Assembly (NCBI GenBank): GCA_021776635.1
Contig: JAJFFN010000016.1
Location: 62,001-126,000, forward strand
DNA: 64,000 bases
Source: Robiginitomaculum sp.
GTDB taxonomy: Bacteria; Pseudomonadota; Alphaproteobacteria; Caulobacterales; Maricaulaceae
Direction: 5' to 3'
The stretch's first letter is position 1; the number at the start of each line of letters is the position of its first letter. The notes under the pieces are model-generated. The model was not told where the DNA came from, did no database searches, and was given only the letters and a program-made list of their open reading frames with translations. Shown one piece after another: positions 7,251-16,293 of this stretch. A program made the translations under genes and the position numbers.

Positions 7251-9299
7251 ATGAAAAATTTATGGTCGGATGTTGATGCTGATGTGGTTGTAGCGAATTA
7301 TGCCAAAGACGGTGTCAATTCGGATTTGGCGCTGCGGGTTTATACGTCGCGCCTCATTGGCGGGGTGCCTGCGTTGGTTATCCACGGGGGTGGGAATACG
7401 TCTGTGAAAACAACTATGAAAGATTTTCTCGGCAATGAAGTGGACGTGCTTTGCGTGAAAGGCTCTGGTTGGGATTTGGCAACGATTGAGCCTGCGGGCT
7501 TGCCGGCGCTTTACCGTGAACCGCTCACTCAGGTGCGGTCTTGGGCCGAGATGTCCGACGAGGATATGGTCAAGTTTCAACGCTTGAATTTGCTCGACCC
7601 GGCTTCTCCAAACCCGTCCGTAGAGACATTGTTACATGCGTTTTTGCCCCATAAATTTGTTGACCATTCCCACACAAAGGCGGTTTTATCTGTGTCGGAT
7701 CAAAAAGACGGCATGGCGATTTGCAAGGAAATTTACGGGGGTAAAGTCGCCGTTCTGCCTTATGTGATGCCGGGCTTTTCACTGGCTAAAGCTACGGCGG
7801 ATTTATATGATAGACACCCAGATATTGAGGGCATAGTCCTACATAAACACGGGCTGTTTACCTTTGGCGACACGGCCAAGCAATCCTATGACCGGATGAT
7901 AAAATTGGTATCAATGGCTGAAAAATATATTGCTTCCAAACCTGCCTATCGTCCTCAAAAAACCGATATGAATGCAAGAGCGGCCAAAATTGGCGACATC
8001 GCACCTATCATTCGCGGGGCTTGTTCGGTTGACAATGGTGGGGGAGATTTCTCACGTCTTGTAATGGATTTTCGCACATCGCGAAAAATACGGACGTTTG
8101 TCGATAGTGAAAATATTGCCAAAGATGGTCGGCGCGGCGTGATGACGCCCGACCATATTATCCGCACAAAAAACAAGCCGCTCATATTACCGTTCGCAGC
8201 CGCTCTCCACATGGATAGTTACAAAGATACAGTTGCCAAAGAAGTGTCGAAATACCGCAAAACTTACATCAAATATTTCGAGAAAAACAACAAAAAGTGC
8301 GGCGGGATAAAGACCATGCTCGACCCAAGCCCGCGTGTGACCTACGCACCGGGACTTGGTCTGTTTGGTATGGGTGCCAACGCCAAGGCGGCCAGTGTTG
8401 CTGCGGATTTGGCGGAGATATTGGTCGCTACAATTTTAGATGCAGATCGGGTCGGGCGCTATGAAGCCCTGCCGGAACACGAATTGTTCGATATGGAATA
8501 CTGGTCACTGGAGCAAGCCAAGCTGGGTAAATCCAAGCCTTTGCCATTGGCAGGACAAGTTGCGGTTATCACGGGCGGCGGCGGCACGATTGGTGCGGCC
8601 ACGGCAAGATTATTTGCAGCGCAAGGGGCTGAGGTGGCTGTGCTGGACCGGGATAGTAAAGCCGCGAAAACTGTAGCGAACGAATGCGGAGGTTTAGGAG
8701 TTGGTTGCGATGTCACCAACACCAAAGATATAGACGCGGCCTTTAGGACCGTGTGCGAAACTTACGGCGGCGTCGATATTTTGGTGTCCAATGCGGGCGC
8801 GGCCTGGCAATCGGCTATGGACGAGATGGATGATGATCTCTTGCGCAGGAGCTTTGAGCTTAACTTCTTTGCCCATAACAAAATGGCACAACAAGCCGTG
8901 CGGATTATGAAGGCACAAGGCACGGGCGGGGCGCTGTTGTTTAATGTCTCCAAGCAAGCGGTGAATCCGGGCGCGAATTTCGGTGCTTACGGCTTGCCCA
9001 AGGCGGCAACCATGTTCCTGATGCGCCAATATGCGTTGGAATGTGGACAATACGGTATTCGCGCCAATGCGGTCAATGCCGATAGGATACGCTCAGGTTT
9101 GCTCGACGATAAAATGATTGCCGGGCGTTCCAAGGCGCGCGGACTATCCGAAGCCGATTATCTTGGCGGTAATTTACTGGGCCTTGAAGTGTTGGCCGAG
9201 GACGTCGCGCAGGCATTTTTGCACCACGCGCTATCCCTAAAAACCACGGGTGATGTCACAACAGTTGACGGCGGTAATGTTAGCGCCATGATGCGTTAG
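7251..9299 (+). CDS. bifunctional aldolase / short-chain dehydrogenase
   Basis: Two enzymes are fused in 682 residues. Residues of about 25-400 are a class II aldolase/adducin domain with the metal ligands His139 and His141 (VDHSHTKA) and the LHKHGLF motif with His198 and His200. Residues 435-682 are a classical SDR with TGGGGTIG at 441-448, NAG near 514, Ser567 and the Tyr580-x3-Lys584 pair. Proteins of this architecture act in L-rhamnose and related deoxysugar catabolism, cleaving a ketose 1-phosphate to dihydroxyacetone phosphate and lactaldehyde, which the SDR half oxidises to lactate. No sugar kinase, isomerase or regulator lies beside it, so the actual substrate is open. A second SDR follows after 16 bases, probably in the same operon. 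Confidence 0.85.
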   Translation: MKNLWSDVDADVVVANYAKDGVNSDLALRVYTSRLIGGVPALVIHGGGNTSVKTTMKDFLGNEVDVLCVKGSGWDLATIEPAGLPALYREPLTQVRSWAEMSDEDMVKFQRLNLLDPASPNPSVETLLHAFLPHKFVDHSHTKAVLSVSDQKDGMAICKEIYGGKVAVLPYVMPGFSLAKATADLYDRHPDIEGIVLHKHGLFTFGDTAKQSYDRMIKLVSMAEKYIASKPAYRPQKTDMNARAAKIGDIAPIIRGACSVDNGGGDFSRLVMDFRTSRKIRTFVDSENIAKDGRRGVMTPDHIIRTKNKPLILPFAAALHMDSYKDTVAKEVSKYRKTYIKYFEKNNKKCGGIKTMLDPSPRVTYAPGLGLFGMGANAKAASVAADLAEILVATILDADRVGRYEALPEHELFDMEYWSLEQAKLGKSKPLPLAGQVAVITGGGGTIGAATARLFAAQGAEVAVLDRDSKAAKTVANECGGLGVGCDVTNTKDIDAAFRTVCETYGGVDILVSNAGAAWQSAMDEMDDDLLRRSFELNFFAHNKMAQQAVRIMKAQGTGGALLFNVSKQAVNPGANFGAYGLPKAATMFLMRQYALECGQYGIRANAVNADRIRSGLLDDKMIAGRSKARGLSEADYLGGNLLGLEVLAEDVAQAFLHHALSLKTTGDVTTVDGGNVSAMMR

Positions 9300-9315
9300 A
9301 AAATATGAGGAAGCT

Positions 9316-10080
9316 ATGGCAGTTGCAGACTTACTCGACCTAACTGGACACACGGCGCTGGTCACCGGAGCAGGGGGCGGCATCGGTGCGGCTATTGCCC
9401 GCAAATTGGCAGACGCAGGTGCACGGGTTATTTTGCATTATAATAAGAGCGTAGCACCTGTCGAAGCCTTGGCCCACGAAATAAATGCCGAGCGGATAAT
9501 CGCTTGCAATCTTGCCAAGCCAAAAAAGATACACGCCATGATCAACACCTTGGCGATGGAAGAGCGTGCACCAGATTTGCTGGTCAATAATGCGGGCGTG
9601 CAGACGGTTGCAGGCCTATTAGAGGCTGAGGAGAAGGTCTGGAAGGATATCAACAAGGTCAATCTCGGCGGGGTTTATGCGTTGACTAAATATGTGTCGG
9701 CTGCGTTGGTGGCAGCCAATCGCTGCGGTGCACTCGTCAATATCGCCTCCATAGAAGGTCTCGACCCAGCGGTTGGTCATGCTCATTATGCTGCGTCAAA
9801 GGCGGCATTGCTTATGTACACCCGTGCCAGCGCGCTTGAGTTGGGCCAACATAATATTCGCGTAAATGCGGTTGCACCAGGTCTTATAGCGCGTCCAGAT
9901 ATTGAAAAAGACTGGCCAGACGGCGTTGAGCGGTGGCAAACCCGTGCACCGCTCTCCCGTCTTGGGACAGGCGAAGATGTTGCCAATGCGGTTTTATTTT
10001 TGCTCAGCCCCGCCGCAGTGTGGATTTCGGGCAACACTCTAACAGTTGATGGCGGTATGGGGGCGCAAAACAGGTGGTAA
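9316..10080 (+). CDS. SDR family oxidoreductase
   Basis: A classical short-chain dehydrogenase of 254 residues. The cofactor loop TGAGGGIG is at 17-24, NNAG at 91-94, the catalytic Ser145, Tyr158 and Lys162 are in place, and the C-terminus has the family ending ISGNTLTVDGG. The sequence after the second strand (HYNKS) lacks the acidic residue that selects NAD, which fits NADP but does not prove it. A GAGGAAG site precedes the ATG, 16 bases after the aldolase/SDR fusion, so the pair is probably one operon. By position it may oxidise a sugar or a sugar acid, and the substrate cannot be deduced. Confidence 0.85.
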   Translation: MAVADLLDLTGHTALVTGAGGGIGAAIARKLADAGARVILHYNKSVAPVEALAHEINAERIIACNLAKPKKIHAMINTLAMEERAPDLLVNNAGVQTVAGLLEAEEKVWKDINKVNLGGVYALTKYVSAALVAANRCGALVNIASIEGLDPAVGHAHYAASKAALLMYTRASALELGQHNIRVNAVAPGLIARPDIEKDWPDGVERWQTRAPLSRLGTGEDVANAVLFLLSPAAVWISGNTLTVDGGMGAQNRW

Positions 10081-10159
10081 TCTCTGTTGCGATAGTTTAA
10101 AAGACTAGAAGGCCTAAAGCGAATCAGCTTGGCCAATTAATTTTATGAAGGGGTTGCGC

Positions 10160-12361
10160 ATGTCTGCATCAATAAACACAATTAGAAAAAATCTATTACT
10201 GGGCGCCAGTACACTGACTGCAAGTGCACTCTTGTTTAGTGGCTCTGCCTTTGCGCAAGTTGATCAAGTGATCGTCACGGCGCAAAAACGCGAAGAAAAC
10301 ATTCAGGATGTTCCGATTTCCATCACTGCAATGCCAGCTGACGAGGTTAATACCATTTTACAAGGCGGCGGCGACATTCTTAGCCTAGCCAACCGCACTC
10401 CTGGCCTTTACGCGGAAAGTTCAAATGGCCGTACTGCCCCGAGATTTTATATTCGCGGTCTCGGTAATACCGATTTTGCTTTGCAGGCAACACAACCCGT
10501 TTCTGTCATCATGGACGACGTTGTAAAAGAAAATACTTTGCTTAAGTCTTTTCCGTTATTTGATGTCGAGCAAATAGAGGTACTGCGCGGACCACAAGGT
10601 ACATTGTTTGGTCGAAATACTACGGCTGGTATTATCAAGCTGTCTTCTGTCAAGCCATCGCAAGAAACAGATATGCGGTTTTCCACAAGCTACGGTACTT
10701 ATGGCTCCATGAATACGCAGGTTGCTGTGGGTGGTGCGCTTTCTGATACATTATCAGGTCGTGTTTCAGGCGCACTTATTCGGCGTTCTGATTATGTGGA
10801 TAACACATTTACGAATGTAAAAGACGAACTAGGCGGATTTGAAGATTTGGCAGGCCGGGCACAATTGCTCTGGACGCCTTCTGAACAATTGGATGTATTG
10901 CTTGATGTTCATGCCCGCGACGAAGAAGGTACGGCAACGCTGTTTCGTGCAAACATCCTGACAACAGGTTCAAATGACGTAAATAGTAACTTTGTTAAAG
11001 ACGAAGTTGCATTTGACGGCGGTGGTGGTAATCCTCAGGAAATCAATTCCAAAGGCATTACACTGAATGTGTCTTATGACTTAGGCGAAATGACATTTAC
11101 CTCTATTTCTGCATTTGATCAGGCAACAGGTCTTTCGCGTGGTGATATTGACGGCGGTTTTGGGGCTGCGTTCTTGCCATTTATGGGTCCTGGTTTTATT
11201 CCGTTCCCATCTGATACCGGCAATGAGTATTTCACTAACCAGTATACGCAAGAAGTTCGCTTGGCTAGCAATGGTGGAGATGCTTTTAACTGGCAAGTTG
11301 GTGCATTTGTATTTCGCTCAAAAATGAAAGCTTTAACCGACCCGGGCTTTGTTCCGCCGTCAATAATAGTTGACCATAAAAAAGCTTGGGCGATTTTCGG
11401 TCAAGGGTCTTATGATTTTAACGACACTACAACGCTTACTGGTGGTGTGCGTTACACGAAAGATAAAGCTGATTTATCTGTGTTTAACCAACCTGGTGCA
11501 CCTGTACCTGAAACGAAAATTGATGCTGGCGAAATTAGCTGGGATGTTAGCTTGAACCATGAGCTTAATGACGATGTAAATGTATATGCTCGGGTTGCGC
11601 GCGGTTTCCGTGGCCCGTCTATACAAGGTAGAGATGTTGCTTTCTTTGGCGGCGTTACAACGGCTGATTCTGAAACTATTCAGTCCTATGAAGTTGGGTT
11701 TAAGTCCATGTTGGCTGATAATCATTTGCGGTTTAATGCGGCGGCTTTCTATTACAGGGTCAAAGATCAACAATTTACGGCTGTTGGTGGTACAGGCAAT
11801 AATGTAGGTCTGGTAAATGCTGATAAAGGTGTTGGCTACGGTTTCGAGGCAGACGCAACGTGGGCTGTTACTGAACACTTTAATCTAACGGCAGGTTTTG
11901 CTCTCAATGAAACTGAAATCAAAGATCCAAATCTTTCAGTTGCAATATGTGGATCTGGTCAATGTACGCCGACCGATACACTAATAAATATTGGTGGCAC
12001 TGACCGTGCGCTTGTTGATGGCAACCCGTTCCCGAATGCGCCGAAAATTACGGCTAACTTTATTGCGGATTACAAAGCCCCGATCAATGATAGCATGGAT
12101 TTTGTACTTTCATTTGATGGTTCTATTCAAGGGAAGACAAATTTGTTCTTGTACGAGTCGCTTGAATATAATACCTCGGGTAATTTTGAGCTTGGCGGAA
12201 AAATTGGTCTGACATTTGATGATGACAAATATGAAATCGCTGCCTTTGCCCGTAATTTCACAGACGAAGTCAACGTTGCTGGCGGTATCGACTTTAATAA
12301 TAACACGGCGTTCGTAACAGAGCCGCGAATTATAGGCATTATGTTTAGTGCTAGAAACTAA
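10160..12361 (+). CDS. TonB-dependent receptor
   Basis: An outer-membrane active transporter of 733 residues. It has a signal peptide (hydrophobic ASTLTASALLFSGSAFA), then a TonB-box region VDQVIVTAQKREENIQDVP typical of alphaproteobacterial receptors, a plug domain with the RGLGNTDF and LRGPQGTLFGRNTTAG motifs, and a 22-strand type barrel ending in an aromatic-poor IGIMFSARN. I choose the second Met (10160), which has AGGGG six bases upstream, over the Met at 10145. The ligand is unknown. It lies after the sugar-type aldolase/SDR genes and before the purine genes, so either a sugar derivative or a purine-related compound is possible. The gene ends at a strong terminator, so it is not transcribed into the purine genes. 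Confidence 0.9.
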   Translation: MSASINTIRKNLLLGASTLTASALLFSGSAFAQVDQVIVTAQKREENIQDVPISITAMPADEVNTILQGGGDILSLANRTPGLYAESSNGRTAPRFYIRGLGNTDFALQATQPVSVIMDDVVKENTLLKSFPLFDVEQIEVLRGPQGTLFGRNTTAGIIKLSSVKPSQETDMRFSTSYGTYGSMNTQVAVGGALSDTLSGRVSGALIRRSDYVDNTFTNVKDELGGFEDLAGRAQLLWTPSEQLDVLLDVHARDEEGTATLFRANILTTGSNDVNSNFVKDEVAFDGGGGNPQEINSKGITLNVSYDLGEMTFTSISAFDQATGLSRGDIDGGFGAAFLPFMGPGFIPFPSDTGNEYFTNQYTQEVRLASNGGDAFNWQVGAFVFRSKMKALTDPGFVPPSIIVDHKKAWAIFGQGSYDFNDTTTLTGGVRYTKDKADLSVFNQPGAPVPETKIDAGEISWDVSLNHELNDDVNVYARVARGFRGPSIQGRDVAFFGGVTTADSETIQSYEVGFKSMLADNHLRFNAAAFYYRVKDQQFTAVGGTGNNVGLVNADKGVGYGFEADATWAVTEHFNLTAGFALNETEIKDPNLSVAICGSGQCTPTDTLINIGGTDRALVDGNPFPNAPKITANFIADYKAPINDSMDFVLSFDGSIQGKTNLFLYESLEYNTSGNFELGGKIGLTFDDDKYEIAAFARNFTDEVNVAGGIDFNNNTAFVTEPRIIGIMFSARN

Positions 12362-12386
12362 GTTATTACAAAATAAACTAAACAAC

Positions 12387-12418
12387 AGCCCCGTAGTTTA
12401 CTGCGGGGCTTTTTCTTT
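12387..12418 (+). terminator. rho-independent terminator after the TonB receptor
   Basis: A seven-pair stem agccccg (12387-12393) / cggggct (12404-12410) with a ten-base loop is followed by the T-rich run tttttcttt. It lies 26 bases past the receptor stop. This is the clearest terminator in the window. Confidence 0.9.
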
Positions 12419-12450
12419 GACCTGATAATAAACCAGCGTAATGTAGCAAT

Positions 12451-13302
12451 ATGTTAACTGCCGATCAAAAACGTTGCTTTGAAGACGAAGGATATATCAT
12501 CCTTCCAGATTTCAAATCTGCAAGTGAAATTTCGACGCTTAAAACCCGCGCCAACGCGATAGCAGCCGCACATGATTTTACTGCCAACAAGGAAGTGTTT
12601 TCAACTGATCGTCAACGGGGACCGCAAGAGGACAGAGTGCAAGATTATTTCTTGAAATCGGCCAATGAAATTAAGTGTTTTTTTGAAGAAAAGGCATTTG
12701 ATGCAGACGGTAATTTAGTTCAGCCGCTCGAACAATCCATCAATAAAATTGGGCATGCTATGCACGACCTTGATCCCGTATTTAGCAAGTTTTCTCACGG
12801 AGATAAATTGGCGGAATTGGCTGCGGACGTTGGCTTGAACCAGACGCAAATCTGGCAGTCCATGTATATTTTCAAACAGCCGCGTATTGGCGGCCAAGTG
12901 GATTGGCATCAGGATACCGGATTTTTCTACACCACACCACAATCTGTCACTACGTTCTGGTTTGCTATTGATGATGCGACGCTTGAGAACGGTTGTATCT
13001 GGGTAGAACCGGGCGGACATAAATCACCCCTCAGGCAGAGATTCATCCGTGATGGTCGGCAAACCAAATTGTTGGATTTGGATAATATGCCGTGGCCGGA
13101 CAAAAGCAGTGCAATACCCGTAGAAGTAAAGGCAGGGACATTAATTTGTTTCAACGGTATGTTGCCCCATTATAGTGCGCCGAATACGTCGGATAAAGCC
13201 CGCCATGCCTATACCTTGCATGTGACAGATGCGGCTTGTGAATATGCGCTTGAGAATTGGATACAAAGAAGTAAGGATTTTCCTGTACGCGGGTTTGTGT
13301 AA
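12451..13302 (+). CDS. phytanoyl-CoA dioxygenase (PhyH) family protein
   Basis: A 283-residue Fe(II)/2-oxoglutarate oxygenase of the PhyH family. The iron ligands are visible as His153-x-Asp155 (DWHQDTGFFY) and the distal His240 (MLPHYSAPN), with Arg251 to hold 2-oxoglutarate; the N-terminal GYIILPDF segment is also typical. The substrate is not predictable from the family, which covers lipids, ectoine and many small molecules. It shares a TAATG stop/start overlap with guanine deaminase, so a purine-like or nucleobase-like substrate is a reasonable guess, but inference only. It starts 30 bases past the receptor's terminator with no strong ribosome binding site. Confidence 0.82.
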   Translation: MLTADQKRCFEDEGYIILPDFKSASEISTLKTRANAIAAAHDFTANKEVFSTDRQRGPQEDRVQDYFLKSANEIKCFFEEKAFDADGNLVQPLEQSINKIGHAMHDLDPVFSKFSHGDKLAELAADVGLNQTQIWQSMYIFKQPRIGGQVDWHQDTGFFYTTPQSVTTFWFAIDDATLENGCIWVEPGGHKSPLRQRFIRDGRQTKLLDLDNMPWPDKSSAIPVEVKAGTLICFNGMLPHYSAPNTSDKARHAYTLHVTDAACEYALENWIQRSKDFPVRGFV

Positions 13303-14603
13303 TGACGCAAAAAGCTTACAGATCACAAATATTTCATCTGCTGGGTGACCCGCAAGTCGATGAGGCTGCCTACCAATATTTCAAAGACGGCCTGCTTATT
13401 GTCGAAGATGGGTTTGTCAAAGCCATTGGGTCGTACCGGAGCTTAGTCAAAACTCTACGTGCAACTACGAAAGTTAAGCACTATAAAAACCATCTCATTA
13501 TGCCTGGTTTCATCGACACCCATATCCATTTCCCACAGGTTGACATTATTGGCTCGTACGGGCGGCAGTTGATGGATTGGCTGCAAGACTATACTTTTCC
13601 CGCAGAGATGAATTTCAGTGATCCGAAAGTTTGCACCCAGACGGCAAATTTTTTTGTGAAAGAGTTGTTGCGAAATGGTACGACCAGTGCGTTGGTGTTT
13701 GGCACTGTTCATGAAGGTTCTGTAGACGCGTTGTTCAACGAAGCGCAAAAGAAAAACATGCGGCTTATTGCCGGCAAAGTTTTGATGGATAGGGGGGCAC
13801 CAAAGGGATTACTCGATGGCAAGGATTTAGGTAAGGCGGCGACAAAGCGGCTGATAAAAAAATGGCACGGACGTGGTCGGCTCGGTTATGCGATTACGCC
13901 AAGGTTTGCGCCAACTTCGACGCCTGATCAACTGGCGATGGCGGGTACGCTGAAGAAAGAAAACCCTACGGTACATGTGCACACCCATATGTGTGAGAAC
14001 AAGGACGAGATAAAATATGTCGGCGAGCTGTTCCCGCAGGCTGCGGATTATCTGAATGTGTACGAAAAACACGGTCTTGTCGGTGATAAAACGGTGCTGG
14101 CGCACGGGGTGCATATGAGCATGTCCATGTGTAAACGGATATCAAAGTCCGGTGCCGCCATTTCCTTGTGTCCAACTTCCAATATGTTCATTGGCTCGGG
14201 CTTGTTTAATCTGTCGCAACTGCGCCGCCACAAAGTTGCGCACGCGCTCGGGACAGACATTGGCGCAGGCACCAGCTTCTCTTTGCTTGCAACAATGAAT
14301 GCTGCGTATTCCGTTTGCCAGCTTCGGGATTTGTCTTTGTCGAGCATGGACGCATTTTACATGGCGACATTGGGCGGAGCCAAAGTTCTCAGTATAGATG
14401 AAAATGTCGGCAATTTCGAGCCAGGCAAAGAGGCTGATTTCGTGGTTATGGATTTAAAAGCAACGCCGCTGATAACGCGGCGTATGAAGACGGCTAAAAA
14501 ACGTCTGAAAGCCATGCTGTTTGCGATTATGATATTGGGTGATGATCGCATGATTTCAGAAACCTTTGTAATGGGCAAGTCGGTGTATAAGAAAGTACTA
14601 TAA
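13302..14603 (+). CDS. guaD: guanine deaminase
   Basis: GuaD hydrolyses guanine to xanthine and ammonia, feeding the xanthine dehydrogenase encoded in the same locus. The 433-residue protein has the amidohydrolase metal site DTHIHFPQ (His74, His76), the guanine deaminase-specific QLMDWLQDYTFPAE stretch at about 87-100, HTHMCEN, HGVHMS and GTDIGAGTSF. Its ATG overlaps the PhyH stop (TAATG) and its own stop overlaps the next ATG in the same way, so three genes form one tightly coupled operon. Confidence 0.93.
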   Translation: MTQKAYRSQIFHLLGDPQVDEAAYQYFKDGLLIVEDGFVKAIGSYRSLVKTLRATTKVKHYKNHLIMPGFIDTHIHFPQVDIIGSYGRQLMDWLQDYTFPAEMNFSDPKVCTQTANFFVKELLRNGTTSALVFGTVHEGSVDALFNEAQKKNMRLIAGKVLMDRGAPKGLLDGKDLGKAATKRLIKKWHGRGRLGYAITPRFAPTSTPDQLAMAGTLKKENPTVHVHTHMCENKDEIKYVGELFPQAADYLNVYEKHGLVGDKTVLAHGVHMSMSMCKRISKSGAAISLCPTSNMFIGSGLFNLSQLRRHKVAHALGTDIGAGTSFSLLATMNAAYSVCQLRDLSLSSMDAFYMATLGGAKVLSIDENVGNFEPGKEADFVVMDLKATPLITRRMKTAKKRLKAMLFAIMILGDDRMISETFVMGKSVYKKVL

Positions 14604-15112
14604 TGAATGACTTGTTTAAACAAAACGAAACTCGCACAGCTGTGTTCTCGGATTGCCGCACTTGGCGGTACCAGCTGGCGCAAATATGGGACAAGAACAA
14701 AGACCCGCTTTATTGGTTGATGCTAAACCCAAGTACGGCGGACGAGGTTAGGAACGACCCAACGGTCGAGCGCTGCGAACGCCGTGCCCGTATGTGGGGT
14801 TACGGCGGCTCTGTCGTGCTCAATATTTTCGCCTACCGTGCCACAGACCCCAATGATATGCGGGCTGCCGCCGACCCGGTTGGTCCCAAAAATGATAAAT
14901 GGATAAGAGAGCTTGCCGCTATGAGCCAAAATGTCACCGTCATAGGCGGCTGGGGCGAACACGGTAAACACATAAATAGAGGCCAGAGCGTCCGTGATAT
15001 ATTCAAAGCGGAAGGCGGTCGCCTGCACGCCCTAAAGATAAACGCTTCCGGCCATCCAGCACATCCGCTTTATATAGGATATGATAAAGAGCCGTTTGGG
15101 ATGGAGATTTAG
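14603..15112 (+). CDS. DUF1643 domain protein
   Basis: The 169-residue protein is a DUF1643 member: YWLMLNPSTADEVRNDPTVERC near 38-60, GSVVLNIFAYRATDP, GPKNDKWI and the closing H-A-L-K-I-NASGHPAHPLYI. The family is widespread, often next to mobile or nucleotide-related genes, and has no established activity. It is the last gene of the PhyH-guaD operon through a TAATG overlap. Its stop is only two bases from the stop of puuD on the other strand, with no terminator between them. Confidence 0.85.
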   Translation: MNDLFKQNETRTAVFSDCRTWRYQLAQIWDKNKDPLYWLMLNPSTADEVRNDPTVERCERRARMWGYGGSVVLNIFAYRATDPNDMRAAADPVGPKNDKWIRELAAMSQNVTVIGGWGEHGKHINRGQSVRDIFKAEGGRLHALKINASGHPAHPLYIGYDKEPFGMEI

Positions 15113-15114
15113 GT

Positions 15115-16293
15115 TCACTCCCCCTTAATCCAGGCTCGTAGTATTTCGCGTTCTGCATCCGTCATTTTGGTCTCGTTGCCGAGAGGCATGTCTTTGCCGG
15201 TTACTGCTCGTTCCATGATGAGGGCTTTGTATTGCTTTATGAGCGCATCTGTATCCAATAGAAAACCAGACGGGGCTTCGTCGTACCATTCGTGGGTTGG
15301 GTTTTGGGCGTGACAAGCGGTACAGTGGGTGTCTATTATCTGGCGTACATTTTCGAAACTAATTTCACCGACCGTTGGTGTTGTTGGCTTTTGTAGAGCG
15401 AGTGGGAAGGTCATGGCGGCGATCATAAAGATGATTGCGGCCAATGCGAACGGGGCTTTAGGTTTTTCGGTGTGCCGCAGATTGAAATAATGGCGCACGG
15501 CTATGCCTGCTAATGAAATGAGCGCTAGACCAAGCCAGCCCATGCCAGAGCCGTAAGTCATAGGGTAATGGGCGCTGGTCATGATGAATAGAACAGGCAA
15601 AGTCATGTAATTATTGTGCATGCTCCGCAGTTTAGCGGCTTTGCCAAATTCGGGGTTTACCGGACGTCCTGCGATGAGATCTGCGACAACAATTTTCTGG
15701 TTCGGGATGATGTTGAAAAACACATTTCCCGCCATCATAGTGCCAATCATAGCACCGACTTGAATATATGCAGCCCGGTCAGAAAACATCTTGCCCGCGG
15801 CCACCGCAGATAATGTCAGCAAGATAAAGAGTAATATAGCAAATATACCAGGCTTCTTACGCAGCGGAGATTTACACAGTAAATCATAAAACACCCAACC
15901 ACCCGCGAACATACCCATACTGGCGGTAATGGCTTGCCAAGGTGCAAACGCCATTTTGCTGCTGTCAATCAGGTACAGACTGGCCCCATAATAATAAATA
16001 ATCCCCATGAGGAGAAATCCGCTTAGCCAAGTGAAATAGGCTTCGTATTTGAACCAATGCAGATGTTCAGGCATATTACTTGGCGCAGACATGTATTTTT
16101 TATTATGGTAAAATCCGCCGCCGTGCACAGACCAAAGCTCACCATCTGCTTCACCTTTTTTGGGTTTTGCTGGACGCTCCAGATTATTGTCAAGCCAGAC
16201 GAAATAAAAACTAGCCCCAATCCATGCGATACCGGTAATTACGTGTAGCCAACGTATTATCAGTTCTATCCACGTATGAAAACTAATCCCCAT
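15115..16293 (-). CDS. puuD: membrane urate oxidase PuuD with cytochrome c tail
   Basis: PuuD oxidises urate to 5-hydroxyisourate in the cytoplasmic membrane and passes electrons to the respiratory chain, unlike soluble uricase that makes peroxide. The first 300 residues are the urate oxidase N-terminal domain with about eight membrane helices and the conserved RWLHVITGIAWIGASFYF and HGGGFYHN motifs. The C-terminal 90 residues form a cytochrome c domain with a Cys324-x2-Cys327-His328 haem site and a likely axial Met in DMPLGN. The length (392) is normal. The start overlaps the end of xdhC by eleven bases, so it is last in the hiuH-xdhA-xdhB-xdhC-puuD transcription order. Confidence 0.92.
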   Translation of the reverse strand: MGISFHTWIELIIRWLHVITGIAWIGASFYFVWLDNNLERPAKPKKGEADGELWSVHGGGFYHNKKYMSAPSNMPEHLHWFKYEAYFTWLSGFLLMGIIYYYGASLYLIDSSKMAFAPWQAITASMGMFAGGWVFYDLLCKSPLRKKPGIFAILLFILLTLSAVAAGKMFSDRAAYIQVGAMIGTMMAGNVFFNIIPNQKIVVADLIAGRPVNPEFGKAAKLRSMHNNYMTLPVLFIMTSAHYPMTYGSGMGWLGLALISLAGIAVRHYFNLRHTEKPKAPFALAAIIFMIAAMTFPLALQKPTTPTVGEISFENVRQIIDTHCTACHAQNPTHEWYDEAPSGFLLDTDALIKQYKALIMERAVTGKDMPLGNETKMTDAEREILRAWIKGE

